Positions 11,488 to 23,282 of a stretch of DNA of 64,000 nucleotides are shown here, piece after piece; position 1 is the stretch's first letter, and every line of letters begins with the position of its first letter. Under the pieces are notes generated by a model, which saw nothing but the letters and a program-made list of their open reading frames with translations, ran no database searches and was not told the DNA's origin. A program made the translations under genes and the position numbers. The stretch covers positions 334,501 to 398,500 of the forward strand of contig JAUPSS010000007.1 of NCBI GenBank assembly GCA_040285825.1, written 5' to 3'. Origin of the DNA: Eukaryota sp. TZLM1-RC (Eukaryota > Metamonada: BaSk clade).

Positions 11488-12279
11488 CAAAGATTCCGCA
11501 AAGATATCTTCATTTCAATTATGTTAATTGCATACTACCTTTGTCCCTTGTGACTTCCTTTCTCTGCACAAGACGTCTCTTATGTAAATGCTGTATTGGA
11601 CTTCCCTTGTATAATCAAGCCTTCGTGTATTGCTTTTTGGTCTTACAGTCTCTTCCTTTTTTCTTGCAACACCTTCTTCACTTTTGATTCATCGATCGTC
11701 ATTTGTTCTCTGCAGTTTTACTCCTCGAATACACTTTTCGTTACTCCTCTTCTACTTCAATCTACGTCTCCATTTTGTTTACCGCATCCTATCAAAATGC
11801 AATTAGTTGGAAGTCTCTCTCTCAATTATAAGCCTTTGTTCCCTCATCCGTGACATCCTAATTTTTTCTATCTTTGAAACTGTTGCTCATTTTGCATTCT
11901 CCTGTGCTTCCTTTAGAGTCAAATATGGAGGGCTCAGAAATTTTTCATTATTTTATCCACTATGGGATTCGAACTTGGAACTTTGGTTTTCTTGCACAAG
12001 TCGTCAATTAGCATCGAATGATTTCTTCATTCCGGATCATCCTTTTAGAAATATTAATATATAGAAGAGTACGAAATTGAATTTCAACATTCAGTAAGTG
12101 ATAAATGAATCTTTACCATTATTAATTGTTGTGTTGTTTATTACTCAACTTACGTTCGTGTCAACCTTCTATTTTTGCATCAGATAAAGGTGAACTATAT
12201 TGGATTTAGATTTTGAAATCTTTTGTGTTCTTGTTTTTTTCTTATGACATATTGATTGAGATTAAACTATCGAATTCTG
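11488..12279. other. No recognised gene
   Basis: Pyrimidine-rich, AT-rich sequence on the plus strand. Overlapping short frames here lack any motif I recognise. Confidence 0.5.
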
Positions 12280-12470
12280 TCGTTATTTAGCAGAGTCCCT
12301 ACCAAATATTGAGAGTAATTCTCTTTATTTAAAGTCTCTGTCATACACACATCAACGCCTAAGTCATCATCAATCATTCAGTTTTTTAATTGTTTGAAGT
12401 TGATTACGGTCAAGAAAGATCCGATTACGTGTGTCTGTATATTCTACATGTTTTTGGATCTTTGTAGCTT
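12280..12470 (-). repeat. Dispersed repeat R2, fragment (inverted)
   Basis: The reverse complement matches the left parts of the R2 copies at 28.0 kb and 54.2 kb. Shared blocks include CTCAATATTTGGTAGAGACT, the GTAATCAGATCTTTC block and the AAGATCCAAAAACATGTAGA edge. Only about 190 bp are present here. Confidence 0.75.
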
Positions 12471-13540
12471 TTTGATAGGCTAGGTTGATCGGTGATGGAA
12501 ACTAAATTGATCTGCCATTTCGGGGAAATAGAACTGTTTATTTTTTTATTTTTCTACTGTTGCAAAGTTTCTCTCCCCATAGATTGTTTTGTGCTTTTTC
12601 GAGTGGATATTTCGCACTACAGAACACGATTCTTATTTATAACACGATTCTTCGTCTTCAGAGAGATAGGGAAAGTTCAATTTAGGAAGAAAAGTCTTCT
12701 TTGAAGATGTAAATGATGATTTTTGTATTTGATTATTTCACCAATGATTAGAGATAACGTCTACCAAAAATGAATATCTTATAAATATCATTTGACCAAC
12801 ACAGTCACAGTCTGCCAATGAAAATCGTCATTTTGCAATTTGCCTTTTCTGATATTTTCCTCGTGTTCGACGTTGACTCTTTTGCAACGATGAAGTTGTA
12901 ATAAGTTGCATTGATTGAGTTAATTTCTGGTGAAGACAACAAGTATTTTGTGATGTGACAGTGGAATTGATGACTGATTGATAAAGTTGTTGATCGAATC
13001 AGTAATTTGTTCATCATCCAACCACCTGTCTTTAACATCATCACTTTGTTGCCCTCCACCTGCTAAATTAAAAAGGAATTAAATTTATATAATATTGAAT
13101 CAAACAATTATAAAATCATTTATCAGGGATGTCATTTACCCCTTTAGAATAAACACAAAATGAATTGCTCCCTTCTATAAAGAGGCTGTGAGTGGAAACA
13201 CTGATGTGTGATACACCTACAGGCTCCAGGTTCGTGCCCCAGACACGACCACCAAATTCATTTTTATTGTGTTTTCTTCAAAGATTCATAAAATGTTCAT
13301 TAATCCATAATGTTGAACAATTAACTAAAAAACAATTTATATACACTTCTTGATGGACTACTTGGACAAATTGACCCTTCTTAACCAAAAAAAAGAGGAG
13401 GAGTCTATCTGACCAAGTAATCCATTTTCAACCAAATGGTAGGAATGTTCTTCATTGGAGGAAGTTTCCTTGCTACATTTATCATTATTGGTTGAACAAG
13501 AACTCACCTGTGAAGTTAGAATCTCAGGAGCTGGAAATGA
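12471..13540. other. No recognised gene; tRNA-like string at 13160-13260
   Basis: Mostly AT-rich with no supported gene. At about 13178-13190 there is an A-box-like GGCTGTGAGTGG, and about 40 bp downstream a B-box-like GGTTCGTGCCCC followed by CGACCACCA. This arrangement resembles a tRNA-derived SINE head or a decayed tRNA, but no clover-leaf could be drawn. Confidence 0.3.
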
Positions 13541-13555
13541 GCTCCCAGTAGGGCT

Positions 13556-14678
13556 TTCATTGTAATAATGCTAAAATAAACTCAAAAGACAAAAAACTAG
13601 TAACCTTCCTAAACCCTAAACTGCCTTCTTGCTTGTTCGGCGTTCAGAACGTTGTTACAGCCCACACTACAACGTACACTTCCTTTGCCAATTATACAAC
13701 TTCTAGTTGTTTGTAGAAAAGAATAATTATATTTCTTCAATAATTCCTCTCTTTTATCCAACACTCCTCCATGGATTCAAAAAACCAGCGGAATGATTTC
13801 AGATGAACCAAACTCATTTCTTTTAAAACCTGATTCTTGTTTAATTTTTTATTGTGAGCAAAATTGAATGCCTCTTTTGGGTCATGGCCGTTGCCTCCAA
13901 CAACAGTCACATCAAATAAATCTAAAAATAATGATTCAAACCAACGCTAAATTCTTTTTCTTTAATTCAATTTGAGTTTTCTTCACATAAATCATTAATT
14001 TCGTCATGGCGTAATGTAATCAATCGCGATATTTTTTTACATTGAAACATATGATCTCTGCCTACATCATTGTAAAAACAGAGAAAACATGAACCTATAT
14101 CTGGATTGAGACACAGTCTTTCTTCAAAGAGACTTCGATAACAATCATTTGAAAAAGTAAATTCCTTTAATGTTGGCAAAACCAAAAGAAATGAAGAAGA
14201 ACACTTCAACTTGAACGATTCAATTAAAAATTTTTCACGAGCATCTAATTTTCGAATATAATGAATTGACAGTGGATTTAATAAATTCACAAGAAGTTTT
14301 TTCCTGATTTGGACGAGCAGACCAAATGTCATCACTACCAATAAAAGCAGATTTTAGAGTTGTAATAATGAGGTCATTTTCATGTCTATTCAAAAGGTGT
14401 TTCAAATTCAATTCAATAATAGCATAGAAGAATGAAACTGAATATGCTATATGACAAATTTTACTTAAATCTGTCAAACCTAAGCCACCTAATTTGACAG
14501 GAAGGGAAATTAATTCTGGATACTTAATATTATTTAAGTGATAAATTAAAAATTTTTGGTATTCATTGGACCATCGTGAAAGACCAAGAATAGTATTATC
14601 ATTGGAAATAGTTCTGCAGAAGTGCATTTGTTTGGAATTAATGCAGAACCTGAATAGAATAAATTGATTTTGCATATT
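13556..14678 (-). mobile_element. LINE family B, 5'-truncated insertion with 15-bp target-site duplication
   Basis: The 15-bp string GCTCCCAGTAGGGCT is present at 13541-13555 and again at 14679-14693. Between these copies lies the 3' part of a LINE in minus orientation. Coding homology to the LINE-B copy at 51.6-53.4 kb runs from a QNQFILF block through VKLGGLGL and the DHMFQCKKISRLITLRHDE zinc-binding block, followed by a presumptive 3' UTR. The 5' end is truncated in the thumb region after the RT catalytic core. A flanking repeat at both ends with truncation at the 5' side is the classic signature of target-primed reverse transcription. Confidence 0.85.
13967..14678 (-). pseudogene. LINE-B polyprotein fragment
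   Basis: Two overlapping frames (14678 to 14235, then 14341 to 13967) encode the post-RT region of LINE-B. The first has GLSRWSNEYQKFLIYHLNNI, KLGGLGLTDLSKICHIAYSV and FIGSDDIW. The second carries a Cys/His block of the type CFLCFYNDVGRDHMFQCKK, equivalent to CPGCGYTNLGMDHSFQCRK in the longer copy. A single frameshift near 14290 separates them. The RT catalytic core is absent because of 5' truncation, and the RLE part downstream is not clearly readable. Confidence 0.75.
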
Positions 14679-14734
14679 GCTCCCAGTAGGGCTCAGTGCA
14701 AGCTTGCTCCTGGATGGTTTCACTCAGTAGCGAA

Positions 14735-17079
14735 TAGGCCCCAGCATTTGACTAACACGCTCAGACTCGACTCAACATTTTCGAGTCGTACTCAAGCTCG
14801 ACTCGGATAGACTGAGTTCAACTCGACTCCGACTCCATTCTGGTGAGTCACACTCAAACTCGACTCGAGCTTGAGTCGACTAATGAGTCTGAGTGAATTT
14901 TTTTCGTTTAGAGCACCTTGGATGAAATATAAACAACAAGGTCTATGTTTTAGGATAAACTTATTGTGATGTTGCAATTGTATATGAACAAAACACTCAT
15001 CTTTATTATTAAATCAAATCAAATCCATTGTCAAGCCATGACCGTAAGCACAAAACCGCACGAACGGAATCATCAGCCAAACAGCATCTTTTCTCGGAAA
15101 CCATATCCCCTGCTAGAGAAAAAAGCCGTTCACAGGGTACAGAAGTTGGCTGGATAGCCAAGAAATCAGCTGCTATTTGAGAAAGTACAGGAAATCGACG
15201 TTTGTTGTCATTCCACCATTGTAGTGGATTCACCGAAAGGTCAACCGGAGCTTCGGATAGAAAAGTGGAAAGTTCATCACCTTCTGCATGTGATCTTCTG
15301 AGAAAGGATTCCAAGAAGGTAAGCTGTCTATTTGCCACTGATGGGACTATTGACTCATAGTTTACATTGATAAGATCTTGCAATTTTCTAGAGAAATCGT
15401 CAGGAAATCGTAAATGAAGCCCTTCAAAACGACGTACACGGGGATCAAGAATTGACGAAACAAAGGCAGGGAAGTCGTAAAGTTCTTCTAAATACTGTTC
15501 CAGCTTTCCTAGCATCAAAGAAGCTGCTTCTTGGATAATCTGCGCTTCGTTTTGATAAGAATAGAGATGCGCATACAGACCGTCTATTAGCATAAGCACT
15601 AAACCACAGGTAGGATGCAATGCAGCTGAAAGGTAAACTGTACATTCGTAAAAAGGTGCAAGAAGATTAAGAATAGCTTCAATCTTCAGTTCTTCTTCTT
15701 CGGTGACTATGAGAGCCGTCATTCCCTCTTCAACCAATAGTTTGGTAACAGCCGATTTAATCTTCATGTAAGTATTCACCATCAAGTAGGTGCTGTTCCA
15801 CCTAATTGCCGTATCAAGAGGGATTGTCTTCTTTTGAAGACCTTGTTCTTGTAGTTCTTCCCACAGTAACTGGTAGAGCTTGCTAGAAACATGGCATTGT
15901 CTAACAAAGTTGTGAATCTTCGACAAAAGACCATCAACCACCACAAGACCCTTTTTTACAACCAAATTCAAAATATGGGCCATACATTTCTTGTGAAACA
16001 GCTTTGGTTGCTTTTCTGTGAAAAGTTTCAAAGCCTTTCTGACATTGGCAGCATTGTCAGATGTAATGGCGAGCAATTCAGCATTATCAGAGTTCTCAGA
16101 ACTTTCATCAAAAGTAATGGATATTATGTTTTCACTGTTGATATCCCTTAAAGCATCTTGTACAAAAGCAAGAATTATTTCGGCTGAATGTGGGTGCGGA
16201 ATTCTAACAACGTCCAGTGTTAGAGATGACAAGTTGAAATCATCACTAACAAAATGGGCAGTTATACCAAGATAAGGGCGCTTAGCTCTTGAAGTCCATA
16301 AATCTAGCGTCAAAGAATAGGAATGTCTATTTTGACCTAACCTCTGCAGCATTGATGGACGCATTTCGGAAAAAGCATTGCGAATGGAACGAGAAATGGA
16401 CCATGAAGACATTATCACCGTAATCTCATTATAGAAAATCATTAAGTTACGAAAATGTGGGTTGTCAACGAGTACGGTGCGCCAGACTGAATGAACATCT
16501 TGAGCAAAAGCTTGCGGCCAGTTTCAACTTCTGCGGAAGACAAGACTGTTGCGGGAAGTGGAGTGAACGATGAAAGTTTTAAAGTGGGTTGCTGCTGCCT
16601 TATGGAACTAGTCCAGTTGGGATGTTCCTTTTCAAGGTGTCGTTTCAGTACTGTTTGAGAAGTCGAAACTGAAAAACTGGTTGACATTCCAGGGCACAGA
16701 AGACAGTGACGCTTACCATTTTGTTCGGAAAAAAGACAATAGCCATTCCATCGTTGATATCCAGAAAGAGGGGAGAGGACAACAGGAAGTTCGGAGTCAC
16801 TTACGTTATTAACTTCCTCGCGAATCCTCTTGGTAGGAGGAGTTTGGTTTACTGTCATTTAAGAAAGAATTATAGAAAAAGGATGTAATTATAAACAATA
16901 AGTGAGTGTGTGAAACTCGTAACAGACTCAATATTCTATGTTTATTAGTTCGACTACACTCAGACTCCAACAAGTTGAGTTCGACTAGACTCGCACTCAC
17001 ATAGATAGGAGTTTGACTCAGACTAAACTCAAGTTTAGTCGGCTGAGCGCGGACTCGCCGAGTCTGATGCTGGGGCCTA
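14735..17079 (-). mobile_element. hAT DNA transposon with TIRs and 8-bp target-site duplication
   Basis: Perfect terminal inverted repeats TAGGCCCCAGCAT (14735-14747) and ATGCTGGGGCCTA (17067-17079) bound a 2345-bp element. The 8-bp GTAGCGAA is duplicated directly outside both ends (14727-14734 and 17080-17087), the size expected for hAT elements. Both ends carry clustered subterminal repeats of the ACTCGACTC / GAGTCGACT type (14762-14895 and 16950-17065), likely transposase binding sites. Inside is a BED-finger transposase in two frames. It inserted 33 bp from the LINE-B duplication, so the two insertions share one small target region. Confidence 0.95.
15009..16858 (-). pseudogene. hAT transposase (BED zinc finger), one frameshift
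   Basis: The N-terminal frame (16858 to 16442) holds a basic start and a BED-type zinc finger: a W/Y-rich strand, C-x2-C in HCLLCPGMS, and HLEKEHPNW. The second frame (16442 to 15009, with upstream sequence in the same frame reading VDNPHFRNLM) holds the catalytic region with FSLTLDLWTS-like and YLGITAHFV strands, DNAANVRKAL, the CMAHILNLVVKKGL block, IPLDTAIRWNSTYLMV and the C-terminal dimerisation block (LQWWNDNKRRFPVLSQIAADF, then TSVPCERLFSLAG). A small deletion near 16465-16475 shifts the frame between them. Otherwise the reading is open over about 600 codons, so decay is recent. Confidence 0.9.
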
Positions 17080-17087
17080 GTAGCGAA

Positions 17088-18050
17088 TCCCTATAATTCT
17101 GAATCATCTTTGGTCCAGGCAGTGCGTCTGACATGTAGTGAGAATAATGAGCCTATTTCTCAAATTTTACACTCGCCACCCCATTCTCTACTTCTTCTCA
17201 TTCTTTCGGGCATTGTCACGAGTCCTTTTGTTTGATGGACAAATGCTTAAAAGTAAGTTTCAGGAATTTTCATTATGTGCAGATGTGAAGACAATTCAGA
17301 ATTTGGAAGAGGTGATGCTATATACGCAAGACCCTCAATTGTGAAATTCTTAAACATTGAAAAGAGAGAAGGAAAGAGGGGCAGTGAATTTGTTGATAGA
17401 AATTAGTTCGTTGTATGTGACAGTGACGTGTTTTCTGCAATCCTGTTTCAAAGAGGCTTTAAATGAGTTAAAAACAGCATCTGGTTATACATATGCTCAG
17501 CATTAAGCTGTTGGATCATTGTAGTTTCATTGCCACTTCAGAAAGTAAAACGATTTGTATCTGCTTGCTGCTTCAATGCCTGGCTCCAAAATGCCAAGTC
17601 ATAGTGCTGATGACAATGAATTCGGAACCAGTAAAATTGTATGCTACTGCAGTCATGAAGTAGAATCAACCGTGAAGCATTACAATACCAACATAATTAT
17701 TCAAGGGTTATATCAGCAATAAAGAATAATTACATTCGAAAGTGTGCAGTGTTATGGCCGGAACTCTATGGTTGTCCACCGTGTTTGTGTAGGCAATAGG
17801 ATGGAACAATGAACAATGATGTTTATTTAACATTGACGATGAATATTTTTGAGAAAAAGTCCCATGATGCACATAGTTGTAATCTCTTCTGAATGGGCAT
17901 TCAGACATTTTCGGTGTATCCCAATCGTAGGACCTTCATGATATTACATTGTATAGTGCTACTGTAACTCTCCAGAAGCACTCAGATAAGAAGTGTGTAA
18001 GTTCTTCACCATTTTTTGTTCGGTACTTATTAATACTCGCTTGCCCGGGG
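17088..18050. other. No recognised gene
   Basis: Sequence to the right of the hAT insertion. The pre-insertion target itself reads on the minus strand as a short open frame (MSDALPGPKMIQNYRDS...) that spans both the hAT and the LINE-B target sites. I do not recognise it. The remainder is AT-rich without supported coding. Confidence 0.4.
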
Positions 18051-18129
18051 CTTGTAATTCAAGGGGCATGTGGTTTACTATTAAATCTTTCATTTGTTTT
18101 AAATAATCATCATGCTCGTTGGTCCATTT

Positions 18130-19656
18130 AATTATTCTAGGTTTCCCTTAATTATCTCATTAATTGGAGCTATCAATTCAGAAATACCTGGAAGCCAATC
18201 TCTAATGTAATTGATGGATCCTACCAATGAGCGAACTTCTTTCACTGATTTTGGTCTAGGGATTCTCATCAAGGCGGTGAGTGTGTTTGGATGTTACGAA
18301 TTTATATTTACGTAAGCCTATATTTACACGTCTATTTTTGGCGCATTGGAGGACTCAATCGTATCATCTCTATTAATTGACATGTTGCATTTGTTAGCCA
18401 AATCTTCTGTTTTAACCGAACAAAACGCTGCCGAATCAATAGTTGCAATCATTTTTATATTACTTACTAAAATCTCTGATCTTAGAAATGGAGAACGCTG
18501 GGATCTGTTGTGGTTCTCACTAACCGTAGAACTTATACCAAAAATACTGATGATATCAGAGCTGGGTTCGTGGAATTTTGAGGATTAAGTAAGAATTGTT
18601 GAGCTGTTGGTGAGTTGTTGACTGGGTTTCCGAAATCGACAATTGATTGATTGTGATTGATTACGTTGATTAGTTTCCGATTGGGAAAGTTACCTGTGTT
18701 TCTGACACTGTTGCTGAAACGGTCGATCCGTCAGTGAGAGGTCATACTCGAACTAGCTGACACGCTCTCAGGAGGGGATGATGTTGATGATGTTTCCTCT
18801 TGTGTATTAATGTAATAAATAGGTCTATACTGACCTCTACCTTTATATCCTCTAACGTGGCCACCTCGGCCAAAATTCCTCTACCAAATTTTTGGTAGAG
18901 GCTACCTCTAAACCTAGAAACACGTCTACCACGGCCACCTCGGCCTCTAACTACACTGCCACTTCTCGCAGGCTGATCAGCCTCGCCGATCTTAGATCTT
19001 AATTCTTTAGGTACCTTACTCCTGGTACAACGGGGGTCTTTACATTCAAAAACCGTGTGACCAATAGGGTTATTTCCTTCGGTGACGTTGCAGAATTTAC
19101 AAAACTTAGATCCATCCCGTTCATGTCTTTCTGGGACATATTTGGTTTGGGGAGTTCCTTTGGTTCCGCCTCCCGAGCGACGTTTAGCACCTGGACCAGA
19201 TGGAATTACTCCTCCAGAGTAATTGTTTCCAAAGAGGAGGTAGCTGCTCGAACAAACAGTAATCTGTAGGTTCAAGGTGAGCTTCCGGGTCCTTCATTAT
19301 TTGTTGGCGAAGTTCTTTCTCTTCGTCGTCTAATTCATCTAAAACGGATTGAAGTTCTTCGTAATCCTTCAGAACAGACGAAGTTTCTGAACTTGACCCA
19401 ACATTTGTGTCTTTAGGTGAGGAGGGGGTGGTCCCGTTCCTGAAACCTTTTCTGGCTTGTTGGACTTGGAAGAGGCGGGAGGTGGTTCCGTGCCTGAATC
19501 CATGGGTTTTCCTTGGGGGGAGGGTGGTCTCGAGCCCGAATCCTCGTCACTCTTTGCTACTTCTCCTGTTGATGTATATATGTTGTAAGCATCCCTGTCG
19601 TGTTTCTGCATCATATTTCTAAAGAAGTCAGTGCTCTGGCTGGGAGGAACTGACAT
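18130..19656 (-). pseudogene. Ty3/gypsy retrotransposon relic: gag, protease and RT end
   Basis: Read on the minus strand: a Ser/Pro-rich gag start (19656, MSVPPSQSTDFFRNMMQ), then a gag frame (19275 to 18742) with a CKFCNVTEGNNPIGHTVFEC zinc knuckle and an RG-rich tail. A retropepsin strand at 18500-18345 has the active site as TIDSAA instead of DSGA. The RT connection region follows at 18290-18130 (KSVKEVRSLVGSINYIRDWL). RT core, RNase H and integrase are missing, so a large internal deletion or rearrangement has occurred. The order gag-PR-RT on one strand fits one degraded element. Confidence 0.7.
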
Positions 19657-20099
19657 GATATCTGCTACAGATATCCTCTGTACAAAAGCTGTGTGTTGTT
19701 AAATATGGTTCAATTGTTAAATTGTTAAAAATACCTAAACGTAATGTGGCCAATAATTATTGATGCCGTAGGTTGGAAAAGTGAGGTTAAGATAAAGCTG
19801 ATTTATTTTCTATTCATATTATAGAAGCCTAAGGGCGCCAACAGAATTAACATTTATAAATCAGTAAACTATGTTTCCTGATGAAGTAAACACAAAGCTC
19901 ATAAAGTTCAAATAAAGCTCCATTGTTGGCGTTTGGATCCATTTGATAACTAGGTGGAGTTCTAGTTAGAGTCATACGTAGGTTTGATTACAAGGAGAGA
20001 GAAAAGAACAAGAATGGAATCTCAATTTCCGTCATTCTTCAACACTGCCTTTTCTTTCTTTGAGATTCTATTCTTGAACATGAATCTACGTGATAATCA

Positions 20100-20215
20100 A
20101 ACAAATAAACTAATAATAGGTAGGTCTTCTACCTCTTCTACCTCTACGGCTACCTCTACCTCTAACGGGGCTTCTGCGTCTCTTCATATACTCGGCATAA
20201 GCGGCGGTGTTTCTA
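20100..20215 (-). pseudogene. Ty3/gypsy gag C-terminal tail fragment
   Basis: The minus strand reads an arginine/glycine-rich tail (RRRSPVRGRGSRRGRRGRRP) ending in TYY-stop. It parallels the VRGRGGRGRRVSRFRG tail at 18.9 kb. The plus strand shows only Thr/Ser low complexity, which is the antisense of this tail. Confidence 0.5.
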
Positions 20216-20519
20216 ATAAACTCGAGGGGCTTCTATTAACGCTGCTGCTATTGATCAATACCGAAATTTTTGTTGTCAGTTCGTCTCAAACAGGTCCGGT
20301 GTTTCTCTATAGTTGTTAGTCTTTACACTATTCTAGAGTGTAGTAAGACTTATCTATTTATTCTTGTATATTAGCTTAATGTTTATTGTTCTGTCATGGA
20401 GACTTCACCAGTGATGGAATTGAAATTCACTATAGCTCATTTCCTGTCGTAATAAATTACTCTCTCTATACATATGTCTAACCCTAGCCCACAGGCATCA
20501 ATGATCCATTGACTCATCC

Positions 20520-21395
20520 ATGGAACAAGTAGACAGGACGCGTCAGACTAAAGCATCAGACTGCGGAAAAACAGTCTATGGTGCTAGTCTCCCTCCTCAA
20601 AATGCCACTACTACCACTAACGCTGTTCTTGCGGCTATGTCCAAAGCGTCTTGTAGCTTATATGACGACCGAGCCAAAAAACTTCAGTCAGATCGTAATC
20701 GCCCTCGTCTCAAGAAGGACATGATTACCAGTACTGGCAAGGTCATCGCATTCGTTAATGACTTCATCTCTTCGGTGTACAACGACAGAATCTCTCAAGA
20801 TTTTAAATGTGACTCCTACAACCCTCGTGATGTCGCTTTAACTAATGAAATTGCACGTCTCACACAACTTACAGAAGCTCACAGTGCCTGTACTCTCCGT
20901 GCTACTCATCATCCCAACTACGTTCCGTTAAATCAACGCTACGATGAGCCAGCTCATGAGTGGGACATTTTCAGAACTGGCGCTAAAATCAATCCAGCTG
21001 GCATCAGTTCTTGCGTAGACACTGATGTCATTTCTACCCTTGCTATGGCTGCAGGTGGAACAAGGCCCGGTCTCCAACTCCATCTAATCAACCATGAAGA
21101 ACTGTGGGATAACATCCTCTTCGCTTCCCAGTTTCCAAATCTGGCCACTTAAGTTATCCCAAGTCAAAATGGATTGGAATATCTCCAATTACCAAAGTAG
21201 ATGGATCAAATATATATCGCAGGTCGGCTTTGGCGTCAATCAATCAATGGGGATGAGAGATACATAAAGAAACGCTCTGCCAAAGACGAAAAGCCTGCTG
21301 CGTCCTCTTCTGACATCTGTGGATTTTGCAAAGAGCCAGGACATTCGGTTAAGAAATGCCTACATCCGCATTGCAAAAGATCTGCAATTCCATAG
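20520..21395 (+). pseudogene. Ty3/gypsy gag with zinc knuckle
   Basis: The gag frame begins at ATG 20520 and runs to a TAA at 21150 and a TAG at about 21198, both followed by continuing coding-like sequence in the same frame. At 21320-21380 it has a zinc knuckle, CGFCKEPGHSVKKC, with an additional HPHCKR, the same double-cysteine style as the gag fragments at 19.0 and 48.4 kb. A third TAG (about 21393) precedes the protease region. The copy is richer in G+C than its surroundings and less decayed than others. No LTR or primer-binding site was identified upstream. Confidence 0.75.
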
Positions 21396-21587
21396 AATAA
21401 GCGTCGTAGTTTAGATAGTTATAGCAGCAGTGATAATAAACGTTCTCGTAGTTACAGGATCAATACAATTAACATCAAGAATCCACAGTCTACCAACGTC
21501 AATCCATCTTCAGATCATACTACTGACTCTCTCAAACAATCGTTTACGACATCATCACATTCTCCTCCCAAACGCCTCTTAAATACT

Positions 21588-22082
21588 TTGAGCACATGCG
21601 ACTCTGAATCTTCGAGTATCAATAGAATTTTTAGTTTGTCTTCTGTTTGTGTCAATAAATCTATTAATTGTCCCAAGTTTATAGAACTCTCGTTGCAGAT
21701 TAATAACATAGAGGTATCTGGTCTTATTGATAGTGGAGCATCCATATCTGTCATCTCAAGAGACCTATCCACAAAATGCAAGATGGAACACTGCTCTGAA
21801 TCTGTCAAATTCAAGTTTATAGAACTCTCGTTGCAGATTAATAACATAGAGGTATCTGGTCTTATTGATAGTGAAGCATCCATATCTGTCATCTCAAGAG
21901 ACCTATCCACAAAATGCAAGATGGAACACTGCTCTGAATCTGTCAAATTCATTGGTGTTAACGGAGAACCATCAAACTCTGACGGCAATGCCAAAGGAAT
22001 CTATCCTTCAATGTCGGTAGCATTGCCAAAGTTGTGCATCTTACCAAATCGTTACCAATCGTTCCAGGCAACAACATTTTAA
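21588..22082 (+). pseudogene. Ty3/gypsy protease with in-frame tandem duplication
   Basis: Retropepsin-like region with a GLIDSGASISVISRDL active-site block. A 138-bp segment starting at 21675 is repeated from 21813 in the same frame, so the whole active-site strand appears twice (46-residue period). The first copy retains DSGA and the second has DSEA. The two copies are otherwise almost identical, so the duplication is recent. The frame continues for about 45 codons and then ends, and the RT begins in another frame downstream. Confidence 0.85.
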
Positions 22083-22217
22083 TTATAGGAATGACATTCT
22101 ATATGAACTCGGCCTCATGAACAACGACAGGGTATACATTCATCTCGATGAGCTTCACAGAACACTAATGTTTCATCTGAGTTTGACCACATAATTTCAC
22201 AGATATCTGATTTTAAG

Positions 22218-23282
22218 GTGTCAAAGACATTCGCAGATCACGTTAACTCGTCAGGTTGTCAAACAAAGCTCAACATTCAATCAGAAAATCAACAGCTCCT
22301 CGCAACTCTCGAAGAGTTCAAAGATGTTTTCACGTTAAAACCCCATGAAGACGGCATCGACTGTAACCCCATGGACATCGATTTCTACGATGAAGACACT
22401 GTTGTTTATCGTCCACCTCGCAGGTTAAACCCTGAACGACTCAAAATCGCCAACCAAATCTTCGATGAGTTTATCGAATCTGGTTTCGCCACAGAATCCA
22501 ACGGTAGATTCAGCTCCCCAGTCGTCCTTGTAGTTTATCCTGATCATCGGAAACCACGTCTTACAGGCGACTTCAGTGGTCCGAATGGACTCAATACGAA
22601 CACTATCCCTATCGCTCCAAACCTTCCAAAGATCTCTCATGTATTAGAGTTCTTATCTCAAGCCAATTACATTGGAACACTTGATCTCCCAAAAGCATTT
22701 TGGCAACTCAAGATCAACGAAAGAGACATCGAGAAAACCACCCTCAGCATTCCTGGTCGCAGTAATAGCTTCAACAGGGCATGTTTCGGTCTCAAGAACG
22801 TCCATGCAGTGTTTCACAACGTAATGTCCAACATCATTAGCTCCGAAGGCGTGTTTATCTACATCGACGATATCATTGTCATAGGTAATACCCTTACTCA
22901 ATTCATCGACAGGCTCAAAGCCGTCCTCTTCCGCGCTAAAGAAAAACGGGTCAGCCTTGGCCTACCTAAATGCCATTTCAAGTCTAAAGATCATGAAATC
23001 AAGATTCTCGGTAGTATCTTCGTCAATAGTACACGTCAAATCGATTCCTCACGACTAACTGGATTGGTCGAGCTTCCAGCTCCCAAGACAGTGAAAGACG
23101 TCAGAAGTTTTGTAGGATCCATCAACTACATCAGAGACTGGCTGCCTTCGGTATCCGAAATCATACCTCCTATCATCGAGCTCACTAGAGGAAACCCCCG
23201 CCGTATCGAGTGGTCCTCAGATCATGAACTCCGTTTCAACAAGATCAAGCAACTCGCTATTGAGTTTACCCCCAGAAGATAA
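22218..23282 (+). CDS. Ty3/gypsy reverse transcriptase domain
   Basis: An uninterrupted 354-codon frame with the complete Ty3/gypsy RT order: IDCNPMDIDFYDED, RLNPERLKIANQIFDEFI, FSSPVVLVVYPDHRKPRLTG, IGTLDLPKAFWQLKI (first catalytic Asp), FNRACFGLKNVHAVFHNVM, GVFIYIDDIIVIGN (YIDD intact, about 22851-22875), the GLPKCHFKSK primer grip, and the connection block SINYIRDWLPSVSE. It is the best preserved pol segment in the window. It leads into RNase H across a 1-nt frameshift near 23270 and follows the gag and protease frames on the same strand. Confidence 0.9.
   Translation: MSKTFADHVNSSGCQTKLNIQSENQQLLATLEEFKDVFTLKPHEDGIDCNPMDIDFYDEDTVVYRPPRRLNPERLKIANQIFDEFIESGFATESNGRFSSPVVLVVYPDHRKPRLTGDFSGPNGLNTNTIPIAPNLPKISHVLEFLSQANYIGTLDLPKAFWQLKINERDIEKTTLSIPGRSNSFNRACFGLKNVHAVFHNVMSNIISSEGVFIYIDDIIVIGNTLTQFIDRLKAVLFRAKEKRVSLGLPKCHFKSKDHEIKILGSIFVNSTRQIDSSRLTGLVELPAPKTVKDVRSFVGSINYIRDWLPSVSEIIPPIIELTRGNPRRIEWSSDHELRFNKIKQLAIEFTPRR

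Noticed and set aside
19984-20319. Thr/Ser-rich plus-strand frame as a gene
   Set aside because: Its low-complexity part is the antisense of an Arg/Gly-rich gag tail read on the minus strand.
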